DNA of 36,825 bases from positions 1 through 36,825 of IMG/VR virus record IMGVR_UViG_3300030389_004123; one strand, 5' to 3'. A program made the position numbers and the translations under genes. This document shows, in pieces, positions 22,480 to 30,297 of this stretch (the stretch's first letter is position 1; every line of letters begins with the position of its first letter). The notes under the pieces were generated by a model. It did no database searches. It was not told the DNA's origin and worked only from the letters and a program-made list of their open reading frames with translations. Source of the stretch: a virus.

Positions 22480-23003
22480 AAGCGATAGCAATCGGTGGTG
22501 TGCCAGCAACAGGGAAAACGACACTCGTCAAAGCTATGCTTAATATTCTGAAACCTAACCAAAAGTTAAAATACGGGCTACTACGAGGCCTAGTAAAAGA
22601 TGATACCGCTGTGCTTGGGGTCTATGAAAATGGTGAAACCTTCTCAGGAACTGACCGATTGTCCATGGCCGTTCAGACACACTATGATTCTTATATAAAC
22701 AGGCAGCTCACGAATGTTGTTTTTGAAGGTGATAGGCTCTTCACAGCCAATAACCTCATCAGTCTTTTGGAAACTTTTGATACTAAGATAGTAATTCTTG
22801 AAGCTGACCCTCAAACACTTTCTGAGAGACATAAATCAAGGGGTGATACCCAGACAGAAGTATTTTTAAGAGGCAGGGAGACGAAAATTAACAATATTAA
22901 GTTAAACCCTAAGATTCAAAAAAATTTTGAAACATACGTTTTGCGGACTGAGGATAAAACAATAGCATTAGCCGCTGAACTTATATCATGGCTTGGTCAT
23001 TGA
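22476..23003 (+). CDS. P-loop 5-hydroxymethyluracil DNA kinase
   Basis: The 175-residue protein has a Walker A motif GGVPATGKT at residues 7-15, then FSGTDRLSM and VVFEGDRLF, which match phage kinases that phosphorylate the hydroxymethyl group of the base in DNA. The phosphate is the leaving group for the amino-acid:DNA transferase. The gene overlaps the FAD gene by ATGA and ends the cassette. Its 3' end overlaps the RusA-like gene on the other strand by seven bases. No terminator is visible between them. Confidence 0.85.
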   Translation: MKAIAIGGVPATGKTTLVKAMLNILKPNQKLKYGLLRGLVKDDTAVLGVYENGETFSGTDRLSMAVQTHYDSYINRQLTNVVFEGDRLFTANNLISLLETFDTKIVILEADPQTLSERHKSRGDTQTEVFLRGRETKINNIKLNPKIQKNFETYVLRTEDKTIALAAELISWLGH

Positions 23004-23377
23004 TTCCGTTTTGGGTCATGCTCATCCCAGTTTAGCTCACTGACAGTCACTTCACATCTCGGCAGCGCCTTATCTAAGTATCTCTCACAGGTGATTTTCA
23101 TTATTTGTCTGTCATTTTTGTACCAACGATCTTGCAGCCCATCAAGAATCAGGGATGGGTCTAAATCTGGCCTTCTGTCTTTGTAGTAGATTTTTATGTC
23201 GGCGTGTAAAGAACCCTCTAGAAAGGGCTTACGCAGTATCTGTTTGCTGATATCCGTCGCGAATACCATTGCTTTTTTAGATTTAATTACTCGCGGGACA
23301 CCGCCATGAAAGACGATCCTGCGAGAGTTAGCCTTACTTTGGCATTCACCATATATCGTCGCGCGGTATGAACGCAT
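22997..23377 (-). CDS. rusA: RusA-like Holliday junction resolvase
   Basis: The 126-residue protein has the RusA pattern: a strand-rich start, then KDRRPDLDPSLILDGLQDRWYKNDRQI with Asp71, Asp73, Asp79 and Asp89 as the acidic metal-binding set, and a C-terminal strand. It should cut branched DNA during replication and packaging. The size is typical. It follows the primase-helicase gene after three bases. Overlap with the kinase gene on the other strand means the two operons end against each other. Confidence 0.85.
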   Translation of the reverse strand: MRSYRATIYGECQSKANSRRIVFHGGVPRVIKSKKAMVFATDISKQILRKPFLEGSLHADIKIYYKDRRPDLDPSLILDGLQDRWYKNDRQIMKITCERYLDKALPRCEVTVSELNWDEHDPKRNQ

Positions 23378-23380
23378 ATA

Positions 23381-25135
23381 TTAATCGGCGTATCTTCTGT
23401 CGCTATAGTATGACCAGTCATCATCTGACATTACCCTTTCTTTGTACGTCCGATCATTGAAGTCGTAGACGAATTCCGCTTGCCCTATCTGGCCGTATAG
23501 CCCTTGCTCTCTGATTTTTCGGGTCATAAAGGTAGTGGTGTTTTGGTCAAAATCTCTGTGGATAGTCACGATAGCATCTGCCTGATTATGCCAATGTGCT
23601 GCGCCGCTAATCTCATAGGCAGATGGTGGATCGTACCGACCCTGATTTGATTTCTGTAGTTTAGTGGGATGCGCAACGACAAAAATCGTGCAATCGTGCA
23701 CTCTACCAAATCGCTTACACAGGGAGATAAAGTCCCTAATATGCTCGTCTTCGCGCTTACCATTATTTCTAGAGGCATCCACTTCGTTGTAAGGGTCAAT
23801 CACCAATCCATTGACCCCAAACTTCATCACAGAACTTTTAGCGATCTCTAATATCAAATCAATCTTTGGAACGCTATCCCGTGTTTCAATGAAGTAAAAA
23901 TGTTTATATAGGAATGCTAAGGCTTCATTAAGCTCTTTTTTGTCCATGCGCTGATTGAACCCTTCATCAAACGCCTTACCAGATATCATCTGAACCATCC
24001 GGCGGATATGCATCTGAGTGCTATGTTCTGGGCTGAACACAGCAAACTTCTGGCCATGTTTACGCGCTAGCTTCAAAAGCACGTAATCAAGAAACATTGA
24101 CTTACCGTGATTCGGTATGCCTGTCCACACGTGAAAGGTAGATGGCATTATTTTGTAGAGACCATCTATGGACGGCACTCCGATCTCTAGAGGCTTGTCA
24201 TAGTTGCCGTCATACAGCTCATGTATTTGATGATAGTAATCACGGGTTGTGTAAAGCCCATCCACAGGATACGGGACCGCATTATCAATAGCTTCCTGAA
24301 GAGCTTGTGGTCCCTGCTTAACTAGCAGCTCATTAGCATCTTTTATCCCCTGAGGTATTTTGACCTTCCACGCTATATCCTTGCCAAACCTATGCAATAT
24401 TTCTTGATGCAACGCCCTGCCGGACTCGTCGTTATCTGTAAAAATAATGATCTTCTTTAAGTTTAGAGGGCAGTGAGATAAAGCAGAAAACCTTTTGTCA
24501 TCAGGCTTCCCCTTAAACTCTTTTGGAGCGCCGTTCGGAAGTGTGGTGGCGTAGTCAATACCTATCTCAGCAAATGACAGGACATCCATCTCGCCCTCTA
24601 CCCAGATTACTGTGTCCTTATTATGTATGTTGTCGTAATTGTATATGATTGATTTGGCGTCAGATTCTTGCCTAAACCTCTTATCCTTTGTCCGGCTTTT
24701 GACGTTCGTCAGTTCACCAAGCTCATTGAAATATGGAAAACAAAACCACTCGCCCTGCTGGTAGAGTTTGTATTTCTCTACGATGGCGTTAGAAATACCA
24801 CGCTCCTTCATATATTTGAGCATGTCACGATTGTCGGAGTCTTGATTCATTTTTGGCTTCTTGAACTCAGGCGCTCTATATTTAGTCAGCCTCTTACCTT
24901 GCTTACTAACATGGCTTGACCACCCGCAATGATGGCAATGCCAGACTGCATTCGCATCGTCCTTGATGGTGAGCGATAACGGATTATCTGAATATTTGTG
25001 ACCTCCATTGAACCCCTGACATTGTGGGCACTTTATTTTCTGTGTCCCTACAACCATGGTCTTTGGCTGAATCTGATTTCTTTGTAGCGCTTCTGTTAGT
25101 GTTACATTCTCATCAATATAATATGACTCGCTCAT
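23381..25135 (-). CDS. Primase-helicase (T7 gp4-like, TOPRIM and DnaB-like)
   Basis: The 584-residue protein has an N-terminal zinc-binding domain (Cys36, Cys39, Cys67, Cys70), a TOPRIM fold with VEGEMDVLSF around Glu180 and IIFTDNDESGR with Asp234 and Asp236, then a DnaB-like helicase with Walker A GIPNHGKS (339-346) and a Walker B strand in GVNGLVIDPYNEVD. It primes and unwinds DNA at the fork. The length is close to T7 gp4. No DNA polymerase is seen in the window, so the host polymerase is probably used. Confidence 0.93.
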   Translation of the reverse strand: MSESYYIDENVTLTEALQRNQIQPKTMVVGTQKIKCPQCQGFNGGHKYSDNPLSLTIKDDANAVWHCHHCGWSSHVSKQGKRLTKYRAPEFKKPKMNQDSDNRDMLKYMKERGISNAIVEKYKLYQQGEWFCFPYFNELGELTNVKSRTKDKRFRQESDAKSIIYNYDNIHNKDTVIWVEGEMDVLSFAEIGIDYATTLPNGAPKEFKGKPDDKRFSALSHCPLNLKKIIIFTDNDESGRALHQEILHRFGKDIAWKVKIPQGIKDANELLVKQGPQALQEAIDNAVPYPVDGLYTTRDYYHQIHELYDGNYDKPLEIGVPSIDGLYKIMPSTFHVWTGIPNHGKSMFLDYVLLKLARKHGQKFAVFSPEHSTQMHIRRMVQMISGKAFDEGFNQRMDKKELNEALAFLYKHFYFIETRDSVPKIDLILEIAKSSVMKFGVNGLVIDPYNEVDASRNNGKREDEHIRDFISLCKRFGRVHDCTIFVVAHPTKLQKSNQGRYDPPSAYEISGAAHWHNQADAIVTIHRDFDQNTTTFMTRKIREQGLYGQIGQAEFVYDFNDRTYKERVMSDDDWSYYSDRRYAD

Positions 25136-25137
25136 CC

Positions 25138-25749
25138 TTAACCCGCTATGAAATTTTTACTAGGTATTGGTTTGATCGGCTTATTTTTATGCTCTTCAAA
25201 CCTCTTATTATTTAGCCATGTCGCGGCATGGGGTATGAATTGTTCTTCTGTTTGATTGTCCAAGCAACATTGAGCGAAATTACGCACAGCGTTCTGAATC
25301 TCAGACAGCTCTTTTTCCTTCAACCTCTGAAACTTCTTAAAGGCCGCGTATTTATTGACCTTGCGCGGATAGACGGCCCAAAACTCTTCAAACGCATCAG
25401 AGTATTTATCATCTTTAGTTTCATCTTTAGTATTAGGGGTCACTAACACGGTGGGGGTGGGGTGATCTGCACGGTAAGGGTGGAGTTTTAAGTGATACCT
25501 ATTGCTAGTCCGACCCCCATGATCAGTGAATCGTGGCTGTATTTCCAGAAGCCCGATGGACTCAAACTCTTTTATGATCTTCTGAACGCCTTTGTGATCT
25601 TTTAGGCCTACGATTTGCGCAATGTGCTTGTGGCTTGGGTAGCAAGTTCCCGCCTCATCTGCATAGTTAGCCAATATGACCAGAATCAGTTTTCTTGTGG
25701 GAGTAAGACCATCAACCTTAAGCGCAGCAGTTAGGCACTCAAGGCTCAT
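25138..25749 (-). CDS. Helix-turn-helix replication initiation protein
   Basis: The 203-residue protein has a replication-type winged helix in its first 90 residues: LTPTRKLILVILANYADEAGTCYPSHKHIAQIVGL, then a likely recognition helix GVQKIIKEFESIGLLEI and wing NRYHL. The C-terminal half has DAFEEFWAVYPRKVNKYAAFKKFQRL, a motif often found in phage O-like initiators that recruit helicase. It lies directly upstream of the primase-helicase. It overlaps the preceding gene by ATGA and has an AAGGAG site. Confidence 0.8.
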   Translation of the reverse strand: MSLECLTAALKVDGLTPTRKLILVILANYADEAGTCYPSHKHIAQIVGLKDHKGVQKIIKEFESIGLLEIQPRFTDHGGRTSNRYHLKLHPYRADHPTPTVLVTPNTKDETKDDKYSDAFEEFWAVYPRKVNKYAAFKKFQRLKEKELSEIQNAVRNFAQCCLDNQTEEQFIPHAATWLNNKRFEEHKNKPIKPIPSKNFIAG

Positions 25750-25940
25750 CTCATTAGCTCCTTAGGAACTATCGTTTCATATATGATGTCTTCTGGAAGT
25801 ACTTTCGCATGCGGTATTACGCCAAAGTTAACGCCATAATTAATAATGGAGTAATACTTAGTCTCGTTATTTGCGCAATAAACAGCCTCCTCAAGAGCCT
25901 GTTTGCTCGTCGTAAATATAGCTATCTCTCGCTCGCTCAT
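25746..25940 (-). CDS. Unknown small protein
   Basis: The 64-residue protein has an ALEEAVYCANNETKYYSIINYG segment and a conserved-looking end (LPEDIIYETIVPKELMR). I chose the ATG at 25940 because GAGGGAA precedes it; an in-frame ATG at 25970 lies in the upstream gene. It overlaps both neighbours by ATGA. The function is unknown. Confidence 0.6.
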   Translation of the reverse strand: MSEREIAIFTTSKQALEEAVYCANNETKYYSIINYGVNFGVIPHAKVLPEDIIYETIVPKELMR

Positions 25941-26137
25941 GTTGATTCCCTCTTTTTCAGCTCCATACAAGCATAATGGTATTCGTCCCAGTATTGAGAT
26001 GTTTTAGGATTATCTATAGATTCACCCGCCAGAGCAGCTCTTGCCGCGTCATCCCGAATGTATTTGAGGCTCTCCGTGCTTTTCTGAGACATCTCCTCAA
26101 TCTTCGTGCTATGCCACGATGGGTCAGGATAGTTCAT
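25937..26137 (-). CDS. Unknown small helical protein
   Basis: The 66-residue protein is mostly helical, with STESLKYIRDDAARAALAG and YWDEYHYACMELKKRE. It is coupled to its downstream neighbour by ATGA. No family is recognised; the N-terminal half resembles small phage proteins that follow DUF7694-type genes, though this is not secure. Confidence 0.58.
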   Translation of the reverse strand: MNYPDPSWHSTKIEEMSQKSTESLKYIRDDAARAALAGESIDNPKTSQYWDEYHYACMELKKREST

Positions 26138-26140
26138 AAT

Positions 26141-26659
26141 TTATCTTTCTCCTCTATATGATTGGCTTGGGCCAGCTTCATTTTCCACATCTTTGGTCAA
26201 CACAGTCCGACCGTTGACCCATCCGAATGGCAATGCTTGCCCCTCTGGTAGCACGATCAGGTGATATTGGTTAGCAGTATTCACCATGCGGCTCTCGGCA
26301 GGAAATATCTGGAACGCATCTCTTTCCACGCCGACTAGCCGATTCTTTATGGTCTGCATATCCTGCCAGTTATTTACAGGGCGCTTATCTTTGCGCTTGA
26401 TAGATAGCCACGTGCACCTACCCTTCATCGCCTCAATGTGTACTAGCTCGTCAGCCTCTCGGCCACGGTATACTTGCACCTGATAGATGTTATTGACGTA
26501 CACCTCACGACCCTCTTTACTTAGACCTAATTCGGCCTGTTCCCTCGTCATGTGTGGGTACATCTTGAGTAAGCTATCTACCTGTCGGTCAATCTGGCAC
26601 TGAGGCATACTTATAACTGCGCGTAGTAGCTTACCGCCTTTCGGATGGATGTCACTCAT
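26141..26659 (-). CDS. DUF7694-type phage protein
   Basis: The 172-residue protein has the block RPVNNWQDMQTIKNRLVG, then FPAESRMVNTANQYHLIVLP and LPFGWVNGRTV. This is the hallmark of the DUF7694 family found in many phage early regions. The N-terminal third has a helical YPHMTREQAELGLSKEG segment. The function is unknown. It lies upstream of the small genes and replication genes and begins after a GGGGAAA stretch. Confidence 0.75.
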   Translation of the reverse strand: MSDIHPKGGKLLRAVISMPQCQIDRQVDSLLKMYPHMTREQAELGLSKEGREVYVNNIYQVQVYRGREADELVHIEAMKGRCTWLSIKRKDKRPVNNWQDMQTIKNRLVGVERDAFQIFPAESRMVNTANQYHLIVLPEGQALPFGWVNGRTVLTKDVENEAGPSQSYRGER

Positions 26660-26682
26660 CTTGCTTTCCCCCTCTTTCCGTT

Positions 26683-27000
26683 TTATCGCGGTGTGGATAC
26701 GATCTTGTAAGTCTGCTTCTCCTTCACGACAAGCTCCGAGAGATGCATGCCAGCTACGGCCTTGGCAAAGTCCTGCGCCTCCGCCTCTGTAGCGAAGAAG
26801 CAGTCAGGCTTATTATAGACTGTGCCGTCAGCTGGACATGAAACCTGCCAGTATGTGCTCCAAACCTTTTCCCGCTTCATACGGCGCTTCTTACCTGTGC
26901 CGTGACATGAGAAACACTCGCCGCCCATGACGTGCGAGTGACGCCAAACAACGCCACTGCCACCGCACTTTTTGCAGGGATAATATTGAGTGTCGCTCAT
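26683..27000 (-). CDS. DnaJ-type zinc-finger protein
   Basis: The 105-residue protein opens with two DnaJ-like zinc knuckles, CKKCGGSG and CFSCHGTG, separated by 15 residues. The rest contains a helical DCFFATEAEAQDFAKAVAGM segment. The zinc module could bind protein or nucleic acid. It overlaps its upstream neighbour by ATGA. The family is common in phage early regions and has no fixed job. Confidence 0.72.
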   Translation of the reverse strand: MSDTQYYPCKKCGGSGVVWRHSHVMGGECFSCHGTGKKRRMKREKVWSTYWQVSCPADGTVYNKPDCFFATEAEAQDFAKAVAGMHLSELVVKEKQTYKIVSTPR

Positions 27001-27188
27001 GTGCGCTCCGCTAGAACTTCTTTGATCAAACTGGCAGCATGTCTATCTGCATCGTTGAAGGGTCGGTTACATTTGGCTGCAACCTGAGCATTTCGTCGCT
27101 TGGTGTTGGTGAGGTAATCCAGATGCTGGATGAGGTCTTCTGTGTCCCATCCAAGAAAAAGGTTTTTGGTGATTCGTGGCGTTTTCAT
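26997..27188 (-). CDS. Unknown small basic protein
   Basis: The 63-residue protein is helical and basic, with DTEDLIQHLDYLTNTKRRNA and DADRHAASLIKEVLAE. It is the first gene of the leftward replication operon. The shared leader TTGATTAGGAGTCAC precedes the ATG, and promoter elements lie at 27216-27243. The function is unknown. Confidence 0.62.
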   Translation of the reverse strand: MKTPRITKNLFLGWDTEDLIQHLDYLTNTKRRNAQVAAKCNRPFNDADRHAASLIKEVLAERT

Positions 27189-27215
27189 AGTGACTCCTAA
27201 TCAATTTATGATTGA

Positions 27216-27243
27216 ATTATGTCGCCTTCGTTAAGAAAAGCAA
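27216..27243 (-). promoter_or_regulatory. Early promoter for the leftward replication operon
   Basis: Leftward, TTGCTT (27238-27243) and CATAAT (27216-27221) are separated by 16 bases. The same -35 hexamer and spacing are found at 28003-28030 on the other strand. Confidence 0.75.
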
Positions 27244-27244
27244 C

Positions 27245-27263
27245 ACCCGAAACGGGTTTTTTT
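27245..27263 (+). terminator. Small terminator-like hairpin between divergent operons
   Basis: ACCCG-AAA-CGGGT is followed by six more T residues in the rightward direction. The stem is only five pairs. It could stop antisense transcription entering the next promoter region. Confidence 0.45.
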
Positions 27264-27306
27264 GATATTTTTTCATCTTTTTTTTGTTTTTTTGTGAAAA
27301 AAGGTG

Positions 27307-27335
27307 TTGTTTATTGTATATAGATGACGCATAAT
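27307..27335 (+). promoter_or_regulatory. Early promoter for the 27362 gene
   Basis: TTGTTT (27307-27312) and CATAAT (27330-27335) are 17 bases apart. A T-rich tract lies upstream. An AGGAGG ribosome site follows before the ATG at 27362. Confidence 0.75.
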
Positions 27336-27361
27336 TAGTCTTGTAAATTAGGAGGAGTCAT

Positions 27362-27739
27362 ATGAAATTTCAAAAAATGCAAGGCGGTCGGATTTGCAAA
27401 ACCTTCAAAAACGACTGCGTCATCAGAGCCATCAGTTTTGCGATGGACATCCCTTACGCTGAAGCCTTCCAAGACCTGATGGAGCTTGGTATGGAAATAG
27501 GCGCATACCCCAACTGCCCTAAAGTCTACGAGACTTACCTCAGCCGGAAAGGTTGGATCAAAATGAAGCCGCCTCGCAACTCCAGAGGCAAACTTATCCG
27601 ATTCGCAGATTGGGCCGATGCTCCAAAAAAAGCAGTGGTGCACGTGCGCCGTCACCTGACTTGCGTTGACCATGGCTATGTCGTGGACGAGTGGGACTGT
27701 CGCCGTTACTGTATCGGCACTTACTGGGCTAAGGGGTGA
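27362..27739 (+). CDS. Cysteine-peptidase-like phage protein
   Basis: The 125-residue protein has NDCVIRAISFAMDIPYAEAF near the N terminus and VRRHLTCVDHGYVVDEWDC near the C terminus. A Cys in the first helix (Cys19), a His in the HLT block and an Asp in the DEWD block fit a papain-like Cys-His-Asp triad. Proteins with this layout occur in many phages without known targets. It has its own promoter and a strong ribosome site, suggesting high early expression. Catalytic activity is inferred. Confidence 0.6.
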   Translation: MKFQKMQGGRICKTFKNDCVIRAISFAMDIPYAEAFQDLMELGMEIGAYPNCPKVYETYLSRKGWIKMKPPRNSRGKLIRFADWADAPKKAVVHVRRHLTCVDHGYVVDEWDCRRYCIGTYWAKG

Positions 27740-27746
27740 AAACATT

Positions 27747-27974
27747 ATGAAGAGGCATAAATATACTTATCCGTGGACAAAGAGCCTTAACAAGCTGAAG
27801 CGCGAGGCTAAGCGAAACGGCTGGGAGCTAGTGACGTACTGGGATGAGGGCTTCCGCGTAGGATACCTCAAGACCAAGGGAAGAAAGTGGTGGCACATTG
27901 TGGATGTGGTGTACCGTGACGGCGGCTATCGGCAGATTACTCGGAGGTTTAAACCACAAGCTGTCCGGTCATAA
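27747..27974 (+). CDS. Unknown small basic protein
   Basis: The 75-residue protein is rich in Lys, Arg and Trp, with LNKLKREAKRNGWELVTYW and RKWWHIVDVVYRDGGYRQITRRFKP. This suggests a small nucleic-acid or protein-binding fold of a helix and a beta sheet. I chose the ATG at 27747 because AAGGGG precedes it. It is seven bases after the peptidase-like gene. No family is recognised. Confidence 0.62.
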   Translation: MKRHKYTYPWTKSLNKLKREAKRNGWELVTYWDEGFRVGYLKTKGRKWWHIVDVVYRDGGYRQITRRFKPQAVRS

Positions 27975-28002
27975 TCACCACTGATATTTATTCCGAAAAG
28001 GG

Positions 28003-28030
28003 TTGCTTTTCATTTAGCGTCAGACATAAT
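28003..28030 (+). promoter_or_regulatory. Early promoter for the 28075 gene
   Basis: TTGCTT (28003-28008) and CATAAT (28025-28030) are separated by 16 bases. The leader has TTGATAGGAGC before the ATG at 28075, close to the leader of other early genes. Confidence 0.75.
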
Positions 28031-28074
28031 AGGTATCGTAAATTGTTGTGATTAACTTGATAGGAGCTACAAAG

Positions 28075-28455
28075 ATGCATACATTGCAATTCAAATCAGA
28101 GCACCTCACCAAACTCGCTAAAGGCACGATCAAAAATATGGGCAAGCCATTTGATCTGCCTTACACGGAAGAAACCACTGAAGACTGTGGCTTCATGCTT
28201 GTAAAAGACGGTGGTATCTACGTCATGAACGCTTATGACGTTGGCCCAGCTAAAAACAATCTTGTCGCTTACGCTGATGGATACGAACCAGTAGACGCAT
28301 TCACTTACGACCCTTCAAATTATGTATCCGAAGACGACTTCGCTGTTTTTGTGCCGATTCCCCGAAACTTCTTGGAGGAAATCGCGAGCAACGGAGCTTA
28401 TGTGGAGCTGGGTCTGCTAGAGGAAGAGATACGAATTAGACTGAAGTACAAGTAG
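28075..28455 (+). CDS. Unknown acidic protein
   Basis: The 126-residue protein is strongly acidic. It has LTKLAKGTIKNMGKPFDLP, then a beta-rich middle (FMLVKDGGIYVMNAYDVG) and VFVPIPRNFLEEIASNG. No family is recognised. It could be a small host-interaction protein, as it is expressed from its own early promoter between the early and late regions. The ATG at 28075 is preceded by TAGGAG at good spacing. Confidence 0.6.
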   Translation: MHTLQFKSEHLTKLAKGTIKNMGKPFDLPYTEETTEDCGFMLVKDGGIYVMNAYDVGPAKNNLVAYADGYEPVDAFTYDPSNYVSEDDFAVFVPIPRNFLEEIASNGAYVELGLLEEEIRIRLKYK

Positions 28456-28461
28456 GTTGAT

Positions 28462-28490
28462 TTGCAGTTTATAGCGTAACGGAATATAGT
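28462..28490 (+). promoter_or_regulatory. Candidate promoter of the packaging/head operon
   Basis: TTGCAG (28462-28467) and TATAGT (28485-28490) are 17 bases apart, 46 bases before the small terminase start. It is nearer to the general bacterial consensus than the early promoters. Confidence 0.5.
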
Positions 28491-28535
28491 GCGCGGGAAA
28501 TAAGTGGGAATTATTGGACACTGGAAACCGCGAAA

Positions 28536-29084
28536 GTGAAACTGACAGCTGAACTCAAAGAGAAGATTCGCATTGAATATGTGCAAGGATTTGAGTCTGA
28601 AACAGGTGAGCGTAAGCTATTCAACATTGATGAGCTGGCCAAAAAGCACGATGTAGCACAAACCACCCTATACCGCGCAGCGCAGACAGACGGGTGGAAG
28701 CAGCAGCGTCAAGAGTTTCAGCAGGAATATCTGACCCGCCTAGATGCAGAGCGGGCAGAAAATCTCGTCTCAGAGAGCAAAAAGTTTGATAACACAAGCC
28801 TGAGCCTTGCAAAACTACTCATGGCGACAGTCGGGCAGCAGCTCCGCAAGAATCAAGAGGCAGAGCAGTCCGGCGGTAAAGGGATTAACCCTTCACAGCT
28901 CTACTCTCTCTCCAACGCAGCATTATCCGCGCAACGACTAGCCAAACTGGCGCTCGGAGAGGCCACCACTAATGTCAATGTAAATGCAAACATCAAAGAC
29001 AACAATGCCTTCAGAGAGGCTATGGAATTGCTTGACTCAGTTGCACAGCAGCGGAGAGAAAGCGACGATAGCGCTGTACACTGA
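28536..29084 (+). CDS. terS: Small terminase subunit
   Basis: The 182-residue protein starts with GTG. Residues 5-55 form a helix-turn-helix with KIRIEYVQGFES and NIDELAKKHDVAQTTLYRAAQ, followed by a long helical oligomerisation region and an acidic end. It should recognise phage DNA for packaging. It lies directly before the large terminase, whose open frame begins within its 3' part. No strong ribosome site is seen. The gene order supports the call more than the sequence. Confidence 0.78.
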   Translation: MKLTAELKEKIRIEYVQGFESETGERKLFNIDELAKKHDVAQTTLYRAAQTDGWKQQRQEFQQEYLTRLDAERAENLVSESKKFDNTSLSLAKLLMATVGQQLRKNQEAEQSGGKGINPSQLYSLSNAALSAQRLAKLALGEATTNVNVNANIKDNNAFREAMELLDSVAQQRRESDDSAVH

Positions 29085-30297
29085 TTGGCTTAAGACAGCT
29101 AGGGCTAAACAGTTACCACCACGGGCAGAACACTATATCTGGCTTATCCTTGCTGGACGCGGATGGGGTAAAACCAGAACAGGGGCGCAGGACATCGCTC
29201 TGTATGCGCTACGTAACTCAGGCGTACAGTGCGCGGTGGTAGCACCAACGCATGGTGACTTACGGAGAGTTTGCTTCAACGGCCCTAGCGGATTGCTATC
29301 ACTTATCCCGAAAGAGTGTTTCGCTCAATCCAAAGAGTTCAAGGGGTATTCGTCAAGTACGTCAGAGATAAGGCTATTCAACGGCTCAAAGATCACAGGG
29401 TTCGCGGCTCAAGAGCCAGAGCGTCTCCGCGGACCGCAGTTTCACAGGGCATGGTGTGACGAGTTAGCGGCATGGCGATATCCGGAGGCCTTTGATCAGC
29501 TGATGTTTGGTCTAAGATTAGGCGATAACCCTCAGTGCATAATCACCACAACGCCTAAGCCTACCCCCATGATAAGGACATTGGTGGAGCGAGACGATTG
29601 TGTGGTTACGACAGGCAGCACATTTGAGAACGAGGGTAATCTTGCTGCCTCTACAATCAAGATGCTTAGGGAAAAATATGACGGCACCAACATGGGCCGA
29701 CAGGAGCTGTACGCTGAAATAATTACTGATGTAGACGGTGCATTATGGAAGCCATCCCTGATAGACGGAGAGCGTATCAAGCTATCAGCGGTACAGGAAA
29801 AGCTGTCAAGTATTATCGTAGCTGTTGATCCTGCAGTCACAGCAAGCGAATCGTCAGATGAGACGGGCATCGTGGTGGTGGGCAAGGATTCAAATAATGA
29901 GTATTATGTGCTGGATGACAAGTCGGGCAGATATAAGCCGGATCAATGGGGCCAAAAAGCGATTGACCTCTTCTATCAGTGGGATGCTGACGTAATCGTT
30001 GCCGAAGTCAATAATGGCGGCGATCTAGTTGAGAAGCTAATACGCACTCTTGATACAGGAGTCAGGTTTAAGTCAGTGCATGCCACGCGGGGCAAGCTGG
30101 TCAGGGCAGAGCCAATATCGGCGCTGTATGAGCAAGGGAGAGTGCATCATTGTGGTGTTTTCTCCGAACTTGAAACCCAAATGTGTACTTACACAGGCGA
30201 GCGCAGTAAGCCATCTCCAGACAGACTAGACGCACTGGTGTGGGGTTTATCCGAGCTAAATAAATCCCGTGGCGAGATTTCTTGGAGAATCAGCTGA
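28984..30297 (+). CDS. terL: Large terminase subunit
   Basis: The open frame gives 437 residues from the first ATG, but the true start may be further in (an ATG at 29005 or a TTG at 29041). It has Walker A LAGRGWGKTRTG near residues 57-67 and Walker B AWCDELAAW. The C-terminal nuclease has VAVDPAVTASESSDETGI, ADVIVAEVNNGGDLV and PDRLDALVWGL acidic motifs. It powers packaging and cuts DNA. It ends with a TGATG overlap with the portal gene. The overlap of up to 101 bases with the small subunit is large, which supports a later start. Confidence 0.93.
   Translation: MQTSKTTMPSERLWNCLTQLHSSGEKATIALYTDWLKTARAKQLPPRAEHYIWLILAGRGWGKTRTGAQDIALYALRNSGVQCAVVAPTHGDLRRVCFNGPSGLLSLIPKECFAQSKEFKGYSSSTSEIRLFNGSKITGFAAQEPERLRGPQFHRAWCDELAAWRYPEAFDQLMFGLRLGDNPQCIITTTPKPTPMIRTLVERDDCVVTTGSTFENEGNLAASTIKMLREKYDGTNMGRQELYAEIITDVDGALWKPSLIDGERIKLSAVQEKLSSIIVAVDPAVTASESSDETGIVVVGKDSNNEYYVLDDKSGRYKPDQWGQKAIDLFYQWDADVIVAEVNNGGDLVEKLIRTLDTGVRFKSVHATRGKLVRAEPISALYEQGRVHHCGVFSELETQMCTYTGERSKPSPDRLDALVWGLSELNKSRGEISWRIS

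Noticed and set aside
27245-27263. Main terminator of a rightward operon
   Set aside because: No rightward gene lies upstream of it; it can only act on antisense transcripts or as an insulator.
28456-28535. Attachment site or integration module near the terminase
   Set aside because: No integrase, tRNA-like sequence or long repeat is found anywhere in the window.
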